From assembly GCF_016901135.1 (NCBI RefSeq), contig NZ_JAFEVL010000045.1, forward strand, positions 310,001-374,000: a stretch of 64,000 bases of DNA. Reading direction: 5' to 3'. The notes under the pieces were generated by a model. It ran no database searches. It was given only the letters and a program-made list of their open reading frames with translations, and was not told where the DNA came from. Shown here piece by piece: positions 17,916 through 26,959 of the stretch (position 1 is its first letter; every line of letters begins with the position of its first letter). Made by a program: the position numbers and the translations under genes. The stretch comes from Martinezella lusitana (GTDB lineage Bacteria; Pseudomonadota; Alphaproteobacteria; Rhizobiales; Rhizobiaceae).

Positions 17916-19721
17916 TTAGGCAGCAGCGCGGCGGGATTGGGCGCCAGACGGCGCTTCGCTCAATTCAAAATGCGTCACCAATTCACGCAGCCGTTCTGCC
18001 TCGCCGGCGAGCGTGACGCTGGCGGCGGTGGTCTCCTCTACCATGGAGGCGTTCTGCTGTGTCACCTGATCCAGATTGTGCATGGCCAGATTGACTTCCG
18101 ATAGGCCGGTCAACTGCTCGCGCGCCGATGCCGCGAGTGTCTCCATAGACCCATTAATGTCGACGATGTAGTGGCTAATGTCGCCGAGCGCTGCACCCGT
18201 CTGGTTAACCAGTTCGGCGCCGCTAACGACCTTCGCGGAGGATCGGCTAATGAGCTCCTTGATCTCCTTGGCCGCGTTTGCAGAACGTTGCGCAAGCTCG
18301 CGAACTTCCTGCGCCACCACAGCAAAACCTTTGCCCGCATCGCCAGCGCGGGCCGCCTCGACGCCGGCGTTAAGCGCCAGGAGGTTCGTTTGGAACGCGA
18401 TTTGATCTATGACACCAATGATGTTGTTGATCTGCCTCGACGATTCCTCTATCTGGCTCATCGCTTCAACAGTTTGCGCGAGCACCTTTCCTGATGCCAT
18501 GGCGCTGCGATTGGCGTTATCGGCCATGCTGCGAACCTCTTCAGCAATCTTGGAGGATTCCGCGACCTTGCTGGTCACCGCGCTCAGCGCAGCAACCGTC
18601 TCCTCAAGCGTCGCCGCCTGCCGCTCTGTGCGGCCTGAGAGCTCGTTGGACCCATGACTGATCTCGCGGGTGCCGCTATTGATGATTGACACACTTTCGG
18701 AGACGGAAAGCAATGTTTCGGCAAGTTGCTCCACCGACGCGTTGAAGTCGTGCCGTAGCGGCTCGAATTCCGGCGAAAATTGATTTGTCAGATGGAAGGC
18801 GAGGTCGCCGCCAGCCAATCGCTTGAGGCCTGCTGCAAGCCCCGATGTAGCGATCGTCAACCTATGTGCGGCGTTCTTCTCGGCCGTTTCCTGGTCGGCC
18901 AGTCGATTAGCCTCCGCCAAACGGCGGCTTTCTTCGGCTTTGCTTTCGAGCTCGGCCCGGGCGATCGCGTTCTGACGGAAGACCTCCACCGATCCGGCCA
19001 TCTGCCCGATCTCATCTCGTCGACCAGCATACGGGATCACCTTATTGGTCTGGCCAGCGGCAAGTTCCTCCATAGACCGCGTTATCCGTTGGATCGGGCG
19101 GGACACGTGCCGTGCGATTGCCACCAAAATACCGAGGCCGACGATTGCGCCGATACCTGCCAGCGCCAATTCCGTCTCAATTTTCGATGCCAATGCACTG
19201 CCGGCCGCCGCGACGCTTTCGGTCGCGACCTCATCAACGATGTCGTTGACATCAGTGATACTTGTCAGGATCGCCTGCTGCGAACGCGCCAGCTTCTCGG
19301 CAGTCGGAACCTCCTGCGACTGTTGAAGTCCAAGGCTGATCTTGACGTCATTTTCCCAAGTGTCGTGCGCCTTGCGAAGCGCCTCCACTCTCTTCGTCAG
19401 AGAATCGGCGAGATCGACTTTGCGGAGTTCATCGAGCGATTGCGTCAATGCGCCGTTGCTTTTATCGAATGCGGATTTCACGTCCGCGGCCGAAACGTAA
19501 TTTGTCATCGAAAGAACACGGTCAACGACCGACGTCGCGTCCTTGAACTGCCGTTCGACCCGCGCGGACAGCATTTTGGCGTTCACCGCCTCCTGTACGA
19601 CCATTGCGACATTGTTCTGGCCAATGATTGCCTGGTGGCCTACCAGCAAAGCGATACCGAAACCGACAACGATCGTGGCAACCATTGGAACGAGAATCTG
19701 CGTGCGTATCGAAAGTTTCAT
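17916..19721 (-). CDS. methyl-accepting chemotaxis protein
   Basis: A 601-residue chemoreceptor. TM1 is at about residues 10-28 and TM2 at about 186-203, bounding a small periplasmic helical sensor domain (four-helix-bundle type). A HAMP linker and the long cytoplasmic signalling helix with the hairpin NLLALNAGVEAARAGDAGKGFAVVA follow. The start at 19721 follows GAGGAA. It begins 10 bases after the stop of the cytochrome c peroxidase gene on the same strand, so the two are co-expressed. This suggests taxis linked to peroxide or redox conditions, by context only. Confidence 0.9.
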   Translation of the reverse strand: MKLSIRTQILVPMVATIVVGFGIALLVGHQAIIGQNNVAMVVQEAVNAKMLSARVERQFKDATSVVDRVLSMTNYVSAADVKSAFDKSNGALTQSLDELRKVDLADSLTKRVEALRKAHDTWENDVKISLGLQQSQEVPTAEKLARSQQAILTSITDVNDIVDEVATESVAAAGSALASKIETELALAGIGAIVGLGILVAIARHVSRPIQRITRSMEELAAGQTNKVIPYAGRRDEIGQMAGSVEVFRQNAIARAELESKAEESRRLAEANRLADQETAEKNAAHRLTIATSGLAAGLKRLAGGDLAFHLTNQFSPEFEPLRHDFNASVEQLAETLLSVSESVSIINSGTREISHGSNELSGRTERQAATLEETVAALSAVTSKVAESSKIAEEVRSMADNANRSAMASGKVLAQTVEAMSQIEESSRQINNIIGVIDQIAFQTNLLALNAGVEAARAGDAGKGFAVVAQEVRELAQRSANAAKEIKELISRSSAKVVSGAELVNQTGAALGDISHYIVDINGSMETLAASAREQLTGLSEVNLAMHNLDQVTQQNASMVEETTAASVTLAGEAERLRELVTHFELSEAPSGAQSRRAAA

Positions 19722-19731
19722 CGTTCGTTCC

Positions 19732-20721
19732 TCAGTTCGGTAGCGTCGGCAGTGGAAGGTCCTGCTTTTCGGCGGTGAGGGTGCCAAGGAATGCGATAAG
19801 ATCTTTCCGTTCTTCATCCGTAAGGGAGATGGGTGTCAGCGCGGGATCGAGCGACGGGCGATTGATGCCGCCACTCTCATAATGGTCGATGACCTCGCCT
19901 ATCGTCTTTAGGCTGCCGTCATGCATGTAGGGGTTACGATAGAGCGTGTTGCGCAGGCCAGGCGTCTTGAAGGAATATTTGTTGTTCGGGTCGCTCGCAT
20001 CAATCTTATAGCGGCCGATGTCATCACCCGGCAGACCAATGTCATGAAACTTATTGTCGGTGAAGTTCCAGCCTGTGTGGCAGGAGGAACAGCCAGCCGA
20101 GCCGGTGAACAGTTCGAAACCTCTTTTGGCGCTTTCGGAAACAGCTTTCTCGTCGCCATCCACCCATCGATCAAATGGCGACCAATCCGATACGACCGTG
20201 CGTTCGTAGGTCGCAATCGCAGTCAGCATCGTTTGCTTGGTTACACCCTGATCAGGAAAAACCTCACCGAACCATTTCTTGTAGTCCGGTATTTTATTGA
20301 TCTCTCCGACGACATTATCGAGTTTGCCGTTCATTTCGGCCGGAGCGTCGATCGGGCCGGCTGCTTGCGTCTCCAGGTTAGGTGCGCGTCCATCCCAGAA
20401 GAAGGTGGTGACCCACGCGACATTCAGAATAGTGGGCGCCTGTCTCGGAAGCGCTGTATTGGCCGCGCCGATCGGTGTCGTCACCGGCGTTTCAAAGCCG
20501 AAGGAAGGATTGTGACAGCTCGCGCAGGTCATGTTTTTATTACCCGACAGCCGTGGGTCAAAGAACAGCATCTTGCCGAGTGTCGCGAGCTGCGGCGAGT
20601 AAGTCGTCTGGCCCTCGAACGGTATCATCAACGGGCGCCGATAAGCGGAAAGGTCCGCCGCGATGCCGGACTGGCCAATTAGGAAGGTGCAGGCGGAAGC
20701 TAAGACAAGAAGGCGCTTCAT
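19732..20721 (-). CDS. di-haem cytochrome c peroxidase (CcpA/MauG family)
   Basis: A 329-residue periplasmic protein with a signal peptide ending near residue 22 and two CxxCH haem c sites: Cys66-Cys69-His70 (CASCH) and Cys211-Cys214-His215 (CSSCH). The blocks LGKMLFFDPRLSGN, PTILNVAWVTTFFWDGRA and FKTPGLRNTLYRNPYMHDGSLKTIGEVIDHY are those of bacterial cytochrome c peroxidases, which reduce H2O2 with electrons from small cytochromes. Length is normal. The chemoreceptor gene follows directly. Confidence 0.92.
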   Translation of the reverse strand: MKRLLVLASACTFLIGQSGIAADLSAYRRPLMIPFEGQTTYSPQLATLGKMLFFDPRLSGNKNMTCASCHNPSFGFETPVTTPIGAANTALPRQAPTILNVAWVTTFFWDGRAPNLETQAAGPIDAPAEMNGKLDNVVGEINKIPDYKKWFGEVFPDQGVTKQTMLTAIATYERTVVSDWSPFDRWVDGDEKAVSESAKRGFELFTGSAGCSSCHTGWNFTDNKFHDIGLPGDDIGRYKIDASDPNNKYSFKTPGLRNTLYRNPYMHDGSLKTIGEVIDHYESGGINRPSLDPALTPISLTDEERKDLIAFLGTLTAEKQDLPLPTLPN

Positions 20722-21160
20722 TTGGGCAAGTCCAGATTTATTTTCCAGGGTTGAAAATATCGCAACAGAGTTAACAGCATATAAAACGCAGGAAGACCGG
20801 TAATTTCTCAGCAGTGAGACAAGAATTGTTAAGGTAAAACGGTCTTCTGCTTTTGTGTCTCTTGGCAGTTAGTCGAGAGAATACGGATGTTTCTGCGAGT
20901 CTTCACGTTTAAATAGGAGAATTCTGGAGAAAAATTCTCAAATTAGTTGTAATTGTGTCGGCCTTAATATTTGTTTTCTCTGAAATTTCTGTGCCGTCGG
21001 GAAATTCCGCGGGTGTCATACCCGTCGCTGCCAAATCTCAATTGAGGTGTAAGGCTAACTATCTGAAATCGTTCGCATGCAATTCTGAAAATTAACTGCA
21101 GAACGACAAACGGGTCTTGCAAATTACTCTCATCGTCAGCGGCAGGGACGAAAGAAGAAG
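20722..21160. other. 439-base intergenic stretch
   Basis: No gene is supported here. The stretch is AT-richer than the flanks and must hold the promoter of the cytochrome c peroxidase gene and the 3' end of the next minus-strand gene. No clear terminator hairpin or operator was seen. Confidence 0.5.
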
Positions 21161-22717
21161 CTACGCGGTTTTGAGACCATTCTGGCGATCGCGCAGATAC
21201 GATATTGTCTCAATAAATGGCATGGCTTGCCCGAACAGGTAGCCTTGTCCGATATCGCAACCCTCGCGTAAGAAGTATGCCAGTTCTGCATATTTCTCTA
21301 TGCCTTCAACGGTTGTTTTCACATCCAAGCCGCGACTCATGATCAATAGCGCCTGCACGATTTTTTCATGCCGATCGCCGTACTGGTGCGCTGACCTGAC
21401 GAAACTCTTGTCGATTTTGATCTTGTCGAACTGATATCGCGCGAGCTGGGCGAGGCTGGAATAGCCAGTGCCAAAGTCGTCGAGGGCGATTTGAATTCCT
21501 GCGCCATGAAGATCATCGATAATTGAAGCGGCGAGGTCCGGGTCACGAATAAGGGCGTTTTCTGTGATCTCAACTTCAAGCCTGGACGGCGGCAATCCAA
21601 CGTCGTCAAGAATTTTGAGGATCCGAGAGGCGAGAAGCCGATCATCCATTTGAATCGCCGAGACGTTGAATGAAAGCGATACATGATCAGGCCAATGCTT
21701 GGCTTCCTCGCAAGCTTTCCGGAGGAGTTGCTGAAATAGAGGCGTCATCAACCCCGTCTCTTCCGCAATGGGAATGAACACTTGCGGCGAAACGCTCTTG
21801 CCATCATCCGCGATCCATCTGGCGAGCGCCTCGAACCCACAGACGTCCCCGGAGCGAAGATCAATCAAAGGCTGATAAAATGGCTTGATCTCGCATTCGG
21901 CTATGGCCTTTCGAAGCTCTCCTTCCAGCTTCGCGCGCGTAGTGACCTTCATTTGCATTTCCGCGCAAAATTGCAAGGCAGTATTGGCGCCGATGCTCTT
22001 GGCTTCGTACAGCGCCACGTCTGATCGGTGGCAAACATCCTTCAGATCGTGGCCTTGGTCCGGCCAGCGAGCGTATCCTACGCTGGCACCGACTTGACAA
22101 GATATCGTGCCAATTTGGATGGGGCCACTGATGGCGTGAATAAGCAGTTTTGCGAACTTCTCCTCTTTTAGCGGCTCAAGCCCCCTGGCTATGATAAGAA
22201 ATTCATCGCCGCCAAGACGAAAAACGCTCGAGCCATCCGTGAATGCGGACAGTCGTTTCGAGACTTCCTGCAGAAGCCTGTCGCCTCCGTGATGACCGAC
22301 AAGATCATTGACCTTTTTGAAGCCGTCCAGGTCTATGGAGAAAATCGTCGCCGTTGGGGCTCTATCGTCATGTACCCCTATCTCGGTCGTGATAATTTCA
22401 AACTTCTCCAGAGCATATCTGTTGGGAAGGAGCGTGAGATGGTCGTGTGTAGCGATCCAATGCGCTCGCTTTCCTTGCTCCGCTTGCCTCTGCATTTCCT
22501 TGCGCAAGTCGAGAATTCGCAGAAGTGAATAGATAAAGCTCGCCCCTCCCAAGAGGATGAACGTTAGAAAAAGAATATCTATGGTATCAGCGTCGAACCT
22601 ACTGAGGCTGCCGAAGATAGTTCGATGCAAAACATATCCGATGATCCACAACAGTGTGGATCCTGACATCAGTACGGCAAGCTGCTTTCCAGCTCTGTTT
22701 TTAAAAAAATCTAGCAT
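21161..22717 (-). CDS. membrane GGDEF-EAL cyclic-di-GMP protein
   Basis: A 518-residue inner-membrane protein with two N-terminal transmembrane helices (about 15-33 and 47-67), a GGDEF domain with intact motif at residues 169-173 (FRLGGDEFL), and an EAL domain with intact motif (FEALARW, Glu296) and DDFGTGYSSL, KIDKSFV blocks. No PAS or other sensor domain is present, only the short periplasmic loop between helices. Both c-di-GMP synthesis and breakdown are possible. No operon partner; the upstream region is gene-poor. Confidence 0.88.
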   Translation of the reverse strand: MLDFFKNRAGKQLAVLMSGSTLLWIIGYVLHRTIFGSLSRFDADTIDILFLTFILLGGASFIYSLLRILDLRKEMQRQAEQGKRAHWIATHDHLTLLPNRYALEKFEIITTEIGVHDDRAPTATIFSIDLDGFKKVNDLVGHHGGDRLLQEVSKRLSAFTDGSSVFRLGGDEFLIIARGLEPLKEEKFAKLLIHAISGPIQIGTISCQVGASVGYARWPDQGHDLKDVCHRSDVALYEAKSIGANTALQFCAEMQMKVTTRAKLEGELRKAIAECEIKPFYQPLIDLRSGDVCGFEALARWIADDGKSVSPQVFIPIAEETGLMTPLFQQLLRKACEEAKHWPDHVSLSFNVSAIQMDDRLLASRILKILDDVGLPPSRLEVEITENALIRDPDLAASIIDDLHGAGIQIALDDFGTGYSSLAQLARYQFDKIKIDKSFVRSAHQYGDRHEKIVQALLIMSRGLDVKTTVEGIEKYAELAYFLREGCDIGQGYLFGQAMPFIETISYLRDRQNGLKTA

Positions 22718-23265
22718 GTTCCCCCACAGGCTATATTCTTGTAGAAAACAAATTTATCATCATATGTTTTCTCGTCCGAGCGAACGCATCGATCTTGGTG
22801 CTCATGCTTAATCATAAACACGTCTTCTGCGCCCGGTATTCTCGGTGAAAATTACTTAGATCATCTTACTTAGCTGTGAGGACCAAAAAGAGTTTAGAGT
22901 TGACATCAAAGGAAGCGATGTGGGTAAGCAGATTGCCTGCAGACCTTCGAATTTGCGAAGTCAGCACGATGAAAAGCATCGCCGGAACGAGTTTGATAGA
23001 GGCGCGCATGTAAATGCCATCTATAGGGTGGAAAAGGTTTTGATAACGATTTGATGGGGGTCTGCTCGCCTGGACTTACTACCCACTGCAGGCAGCGTCC
23101 GTCATGGCGTCAAATAACAAGCTTATCAGCGCTCTAAGACATCTCTTAGGACTCTTTTGCCCTTGGCTGCAACGCGAGAATGTTTGCAAAACGATGAATT
23201 TGCGCAGCAGGAAGTTGCTTTTGTGTGAACTGTAAGCGTTGCTGTGAAACTACATCATTTACTTG
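22718..23265. other. 548-base gene-poor region
   Basis: No coding frame with recognisable features was found on either strand. It lies between the GGDEF-EAL gene and a transposase fragment and looks like decayed insertion-sequence territory or a relic, but no inverted repeats could be paired by eye. Confidence 0.45.
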
Positions 23266-23478
23266 CGGTTTGTTGCGCCGCAGTCGCCCTGCATAGGCAG
23301 GGCCGAACTTCCTGCCCCGTCGCCCTATGGTTTCATAGGATGCAACGAGGCCGCGTTCCAACAGCATTTCTTCGGCCAATCGCAAGCTCGGCGGAAACCG
23401 GAAATAGTGCCAAACCGCCCGGGCGGTGATCTGTGACGGAAAGCGATGGTTCTTATAGTTGACGGCTGGCGAGCCCAT
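23266..23478 (-). pseudogene. IS6-family transposase N-terminal fragment
   Basis: About 71 residues read VNYKNHRFPSQITARAVWHY, then FPPSLRLAEEMLLERGLVASYETI and GRKFGPAYAGRLRR. This is the helix-turn-helix beginning of IS6/IS26-type transposases as found in rhizobia. The DDE catalytic part that should follow is missing: after RRNKP the frame continues with unrelated sequence to a stop at 23146. The fragment is therefore non-functional. An internal change is also visible (YETIGRRGRKFG where IRRWGRKFG is usual). Confidence 0.65.
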
Positions 23479-23673
23479 CCTGCCGGATCTACAAGCCAAC
23501 CGTGAAGCCGAAAACAAGGTGACGGCGCCCGCGTCACCTCCCTTTGCACGTGCCTGCTTTTCGATCACGCCGGAACCATGGGTGGGAATTATAGGCGTTG
23601 CAGATATGCTGTTCCTCCTTGCGCAACATGAATACTTTTGTTGGAAAGCAGAAGTCCCACAGCTGGAGTTACG

Positions 23674-24603
23674 ATGGTAGTCGATAGCCGAGAAGACGCA
23701 TCTTCGGTTCCACACCGAACGTCACCTGCCGGGCTGGAAACATACATTGCCGGCAGAACACTCGTCAGCGGGGATGGACCAGCCTGGACCGACATGTTCG
23801 TCCAGGTGTTTTCCCGCCTCAAGGTGCAAGAGCCGTTTCTTGTGCCGGCGGTCGCCGAACCTCTCGTCGTTTGGGTGATCTCCGGCCAGGCCTGTGTGGA
23901 AGAACGGGATCTGGGTGGGGAGTGGGCCGCGAACACAGTCAGAGTTGGCGACTTTTTTCTGACGCGGTCGCCTACTCCGTATGAAATGCGCTGGCGCGCC
24001 GAGGGAGCCGAGCCTTTCCAGGTTATGCATCTTTATCTCTCCGTTCAGCTGTTTGAGCGGGTGGCGGGAGAAATTCTCGGCAAGGCTGCCAGCGCCATGC
24101 GCCTGCGCGAGATATCGGGCGGCCGTGACCAACGGCTTTCCCATATGCTGGAGCTGATCCATGCCGAACTGACGGCGGAAGGGCAGGGAAGCCACCTCTT
24201 CGTTCAGGGATTGGCGCAGACACTCGCGGTTCATCTTATTCGACACTACGCGATCTGTGACGCAGAGGCGCGTCCGCCAAACGCGCTCCCCGGCGCAAAG
24301 CTGCGGCGGGCCGTTGCATTCATGGAAGCCAACCTTCAGGAGCCGTTCGATCTCGCGCGTCTGGCGCAGACGGCCGGCATGAGCGCTTTCCACTTTAGCC
24401 GCCTGTTCAAGAAGGCCACTGGCCTTTCTCCATCCCACTATTTCATTCGCCAGCGCATAGCCAAAGCCCGGCAGCTTCTGCAGGAAACCGACATCAGCAT
24501 CATCGAGATCGGCATGTCCGTGGGATATTCGAGCCCCAGCCATTTCGCTCAGATTTTCCGCCGGGAGGCCGGCGTCTCGCCCAGTGACTATCGCCGCGAT
24601 TAG
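23674..24603 (+). CDS. AraC-family transcription regulator (cupin-type N-domain)
   Basis: A 309-residue regulator with an N-terminal cupin-like ligand domain (VVWVISGQACVEERDLGGEW) and a C-terminal double helix-turn-helix (FDLARLAQTAGMSAFHFSRLFKKATGLSPSHYF; DISIIEIGMSVGYSSPSHFAQIFRREAGVSPSDYRR). The start at 23674 follows GGAG. Immediately downstream is a short-chain dehydrogenase operon on the same strand, preceded by a direct repeat (24632-24666) that suits AraC-type binding. This layout suggests local activation of that operon. Confidence 0.88.
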   Translation: MVVDSREDASSVPHRTSPAGLETYIAGRTLVSGDGPAWTDMFVQVFSRLKVQEPFLVPAVAEPLVVWVISGQACVEERDLGGEWAANTVRVGDFFLTRSPTPYEMRWRAEGAEPFQVMHLYLSVQLFERVAGEILGKAASAMRLREISGGRDQRLSHMLELIHAELTAEGQGSHLFVQGLAQTLAVHLIRHYAICDAEARPPNALPGAKLRRAVAFMEANLQEPFDLARLAQTAGMSAFHFSRLFKKATGLSPSHYFIRQRIAKARQLLQETDISIIEIGMSVGYSSPSHFAQIFRREAGVSPSDYRRD

Positions 24604-24631
24604 GATTTTGGCTCGGTTTTCGTTGATTTGA

Positions 24632-24666
24632 GCAAGATCCCGACAGGTCGCGCAAGGTCCCGAGAG
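24632..24666. promoter_or_regulatory. direct repeat, candidate AraC-family binding site
   Basis: GCAAGATCCCGACAG (24632-24646) and GCAAGGTCCCGAGAG (24652-24666) match at 13 of 15 positions and start exactly 20 bases apart, about two helical turns. That is the geometry of paired half-sites for AraC-type regulators. They lie about 90 bases before the dehydrogenase gene. Confidence 0.6.
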
Positions 24667-24753
24667 AGGGACCAAGCCCTCCTCCTTATGCTCCTCCTTG
24701 TCGAACACGACCGTCCTTTCAGTCGGAAGGGCGCCAAGACAAGGAGATAAACC

Positions 24754-25503
24754 ATGACGAACATCAATGGAAAAATCGCACTGATCACTGGCGCATCGAG
24801 CGGCATTGGAGCCGCTACCGCTTTGAAGCTTGCCGAGGCCGGCGCAAAGGTCGGCATCGCCGCCCGTCGTAACCACAAGCTTGAAGCGCTCAGAAAAGAG
24901 ATAGCCTCCAAGGGCGGTGAAGCGCTCGTGATCGAAATGGACGTGGTCGATCCGGCCTCTGTCGAAGCCGGCGTCAAACAGCTGGTCGAGGCCTATGGCG
25001 CAATCGACATTCTCGTCAACAATGCCGGCCTGATGCCGCTTTCGGATGTCGATCAGTTCAAGGTCGACGAATGGCACCGGATGGTCGATGTCAACGTCAA
25101 GGGCCTCTTGAACACCACGGCTGCCGTCCTGCCGCAGATGATCAAGCAGCATTCGGGCCACATCTTCAACATGTCGTCGATCGCCGGCCGCAAGGTCTTC
25201 AAGGGTCTGTCGGTCTATTGCGCCACCAAGCATGCGGTGGCCGCGTTCTCCGACGGTCTGCGCATGGAAGTCGGCCAGAAGCACAACATTCGGGTGACGT
25301 GCATCCAGCCAGGCGCCGTCGCCACCGAGCTTTACGACCACATCACCGACCCTGGCTATATCCAGCAGATGGATGACCTCGCAAAGCAGATGACGTTCCT
25401 GCAGGGCGCGGACATCGGCGACACGATCGTCTTCGCAGCGCAAGCGCCTGCCCATGTGGACGTTGCCGAACTCTTCGTTCTGCCGGTCGAGCAGGGCTGG
25501 TAA
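24754..25503 (+). CDS. short-chain dehydrogenase/reductase
   Basis: A 249-residue classical SDR with NAD(P) motif TGASSGIG (residues 12-19), NNAG, catalytic Ser in MSSIAG and YCATK for the Tyr/Lys pair. An Arg in AARRNHKL after the second strand suggests a preference for NADPH. AAGGAG precedes the ATG. The substrate cannot be deduced. It is followed at 64 bases by a flavin-reductase-like gene and then a DUF1330 gene, which may form one operon. Confidence 0.9.
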   Translation: MTNINGKIALITGASSGIGAATALKLAEAGAKVGIAARRNHKLEALRKEIASKGGEALVIEMDVVDPASVEAGVKQLVEAYGAIDILVNNAGLMPLSDVDQFKVDEWHRMVDVNVKGLLNTTAAVLPQMIKQHSGHIFNMSSIAGRKVFKGLSVYCATKHAVAAFSDGLRMEVGQKHNIRVTCIQPGAVATELYDHITDPGYIQQMDDLAKQMTFLQGADIGDTIVFAAQAPAHVDVAELFVLPVEQGW

Positions 25504-25567
25504 CTCACCAAACATCTTTCGGCTTCCCCGCATGTATGCGGGGAGGCGACCTGCGAAGGAGCATCCA

Positions 25568-26116
25568 ATGAACGAGATTTCCGCCTCGCAAGCCTATCGT
25601 CTGCTCGAACCCGGCCCGATCGTCCTCGTGACGACGAGCCTCGAGGGGGCAGCCAACGTCATGACGATGGGTTTTCACATGATGATCCAGCATGCGCCGC
25701 CGCTGATCGGCTGCGTCATCGGACCCTGGGATTACAGCTACCAGGCGCTGAGAAAGACCGGCGAATGCGTGATCGCGATTCCGACTGTCGATCTTGCCGA
25801 AACCGTCGTGGATATCGGTAACTGCTCCAGTGACACGGTGGACAAGTTCGAGCGCTTCGGCTTGAGGACTCGTCCGGCAAAGGATATCGCGGCGCCATTG
25901 CTGGTGGACTGCCTCGCCAATATCGAATGCCGTGTTGCCGATCCGAGTCTTGTCGATCGCTACAACCTCTTCATCCTCGAGGTGAAGCGGATCTGGATCG
26001 ACGAGACCCGCAAGGAGCAACGGACCATGCATCATCGCGGGGACGGCAGCTTCACCGTGGATGGCGGCACGCTCGATCTTCGAGAGCGCATGACGAAGTG
26101 GCGGCATTTGCCATAA
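25568..26116 (+). CDS. flavin reductase-like (FMN-binding split barrel) protein
   Basis: A 182-residue protein of the flavin-reductase-like, FMN-binding split-barrel family (PIVLVTTSLEGAANVMTMGFHMMIQHAPPLIGCVIGP, then LRKTGECVIAIPTVDLAETV). Such proteins either reduce FMN with NAD(P)H for a partner oxygenase or use bound flavin themselves. The start at 25568 follows GGAG. It sits only 1.5 kb from the first luciferase-type monooxygenase gene of the sulfur island, though in another operon, so it could supply reduced FMN there. That link is speculative. Confidence 0.82.
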   Translation: MNEISASQAYRLLEPGPIVLVTTSLEGAANVMTMGFHMMIQHAPPLIGCVIGPWDYSYQALRKTGECVIAIPTVDLAETVVDIGNCSSDTVDKFERFGLRTRPAKDIAAPLLVDCLANIECRVADPSLVDRYNLFILEVKRIWIDETRKEQRTMHHRGDGSFTVDGGTLDLRERMTKWRHLP

Positions 26117-26178
26117 AGCCGCGCCGCCGCACTCAAAGACACACCCCTAAATTTCGAACACATCAAAAGGAGACAATC

Positions 26179-26463
26179 ATGTCCGCCTATCTCGTTGTCG
26201 CTCTCGACATTCGCGACCCTGAGGCCATTGCAAATTATCGCTCGAAGGCGCTCCCCCTGGTGGCCAAAGCCGGCGGCCGCCTCATCGCTCTCGATGATGC
26301 CCCGCTCGAACTCGAAGAATGGCAGGCGACCAACATGCTGATCATCGAGTTCCCTGACGTGCATGCCGTCCGCGCGCTCTTTGCGTCGCCCGAATATGCG
26401 CCGCTCGCACGTCAGCGGCAGGCCGCAGCAGGTTCGCGGATCATTGTCCTGCGTGGCGTATAG
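26179..26463 (+). CDS. DUF1330 family protein
   Basis: A 94-residue dimeric alpha/beta-barrel-type small protein (SAYLVVALDIRDPEAIANYRSKALPLVAKAGGRLIA). It matches the DUF1330 family: a ferredoxin-like fold related to antibiotic-biosynthesis monooxygenases, function unknown. AAAAGGAG precedes the ATG. It is probably the last gene of the dehydrogenase operon. Confidence 0.85.
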   Translation: MSAYLVVALDIRDPEAIANYRSKALPLVAKAGGRLIALDDAPLELEEWQATNMLIIEFPDVHAVRALFASPEYAPLARQRQAAAGSRIIVLRGV

Positions 26464-26501
26464 CGCCATTCGAGAGAGCAAGATCTCGATAGCATTCGCC
26501 C

Positions 26502-26520
26502 TACATTCCGTCAGAATGTA
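26502..26520. repeat. short inverted repeat after DUF1330
   Basis: TACATTC and GAATGTA (7-bp arms, 5-base loop) lie 39 bases after the DUF1330 stop. There is no T-run, so it is either a weak terminator or a protein-binding site. Confidence 0.3.
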
Positions 26521-26710
26521 AGCGCGGAAGTTGATACGAGGGACTCTACGTGAATCGGCATGAGGCTCCGATGCTGATACGCGCGATAAGCAATTGTTTC
26601 TGGTGAGGTGACCGGGGTCATTCCGCGATGCCTATTCACACGTGATAGTCGAACTCAATCGAAGAGCGGAGAGCCGCTACGGATATTGAAAATCAACGCA
26701 CAAAATGATA

Positions 26711-26734
26711 TATAATGCCGATATCAGATATCGG
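26711..26734. promoter_or_regulatory. promoter -10 box and palindromic operator of the toxin-antitoxin pair
   Basis: A perfect -10 box TATAAT (26711-26716) is followed by a perfect palindrome CCGATATC-A-GATATCGG (26718-26734). The palindrome ends inside the antitoxin ribosome site (GGAG at 26733-26736). A TTGAAA at 26686 could be the -35 box, at a long 19-base spacing. The layout fits autorepression by a ribbon-helix-helix antitoxin. Confidence 0.65.
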
Positions 26735-26743
26735 AGATTTGTC

Positions 26744-26959
26744 ATGAGAACCTTGGTGGACATTGGCGACCCAGAGGTCAAAGCGCTGGATCGGTTGGCG
26801 CAGCGAGAAAAAGTCTCGAGAGCAGCGCTGATTCGCAAGGCGATTGATGATTTTCTGGCCCGAAACAGCAGTACCAGCGAAGCAGAGGCATTTGGGCTCT
26901 GGGGTGATCGAAAGGTCGATGGTTTGGCGTATCAGGAAGACATTCGCAGCGAATGGTAA
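26744..26959 (+). CDS. ribbon-helix-helix antitoxin (VapB-like)
   Basis: A 71-residue protein with an N-terminal CopG/Arc-type ribbon-helix-helix (MRTLVDIGDPEVKALDRLAQREKVSRAALIRKAIDDFLA) that would bind the palindrome at 26718-26734. A C-terminal acidic tail (AEAFGLWGDRKVDGLAYQEDI) would neutralise the toxin. The start at 26744 follows GGAG. It overlaps the toxin gene by 7 bases. Confidence 0.85.
   Translation: MRTLVDIGDPEVKALDRLAQREKVSRAALIRKAIDDFLARNSSTSEAEAFGLWGDRKVDGLAYQEDIRSEW

Noticed and set aside
23722..25533. A long open frame (about 600 codons) on the minus strand opposite the AraC and dehydrogenase genes.
   Set aside because: It is the antisense of two well-supported genes and shows no domain or ribosome site. 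High GC with a G/C third-position bias keeps the opposite frame open.
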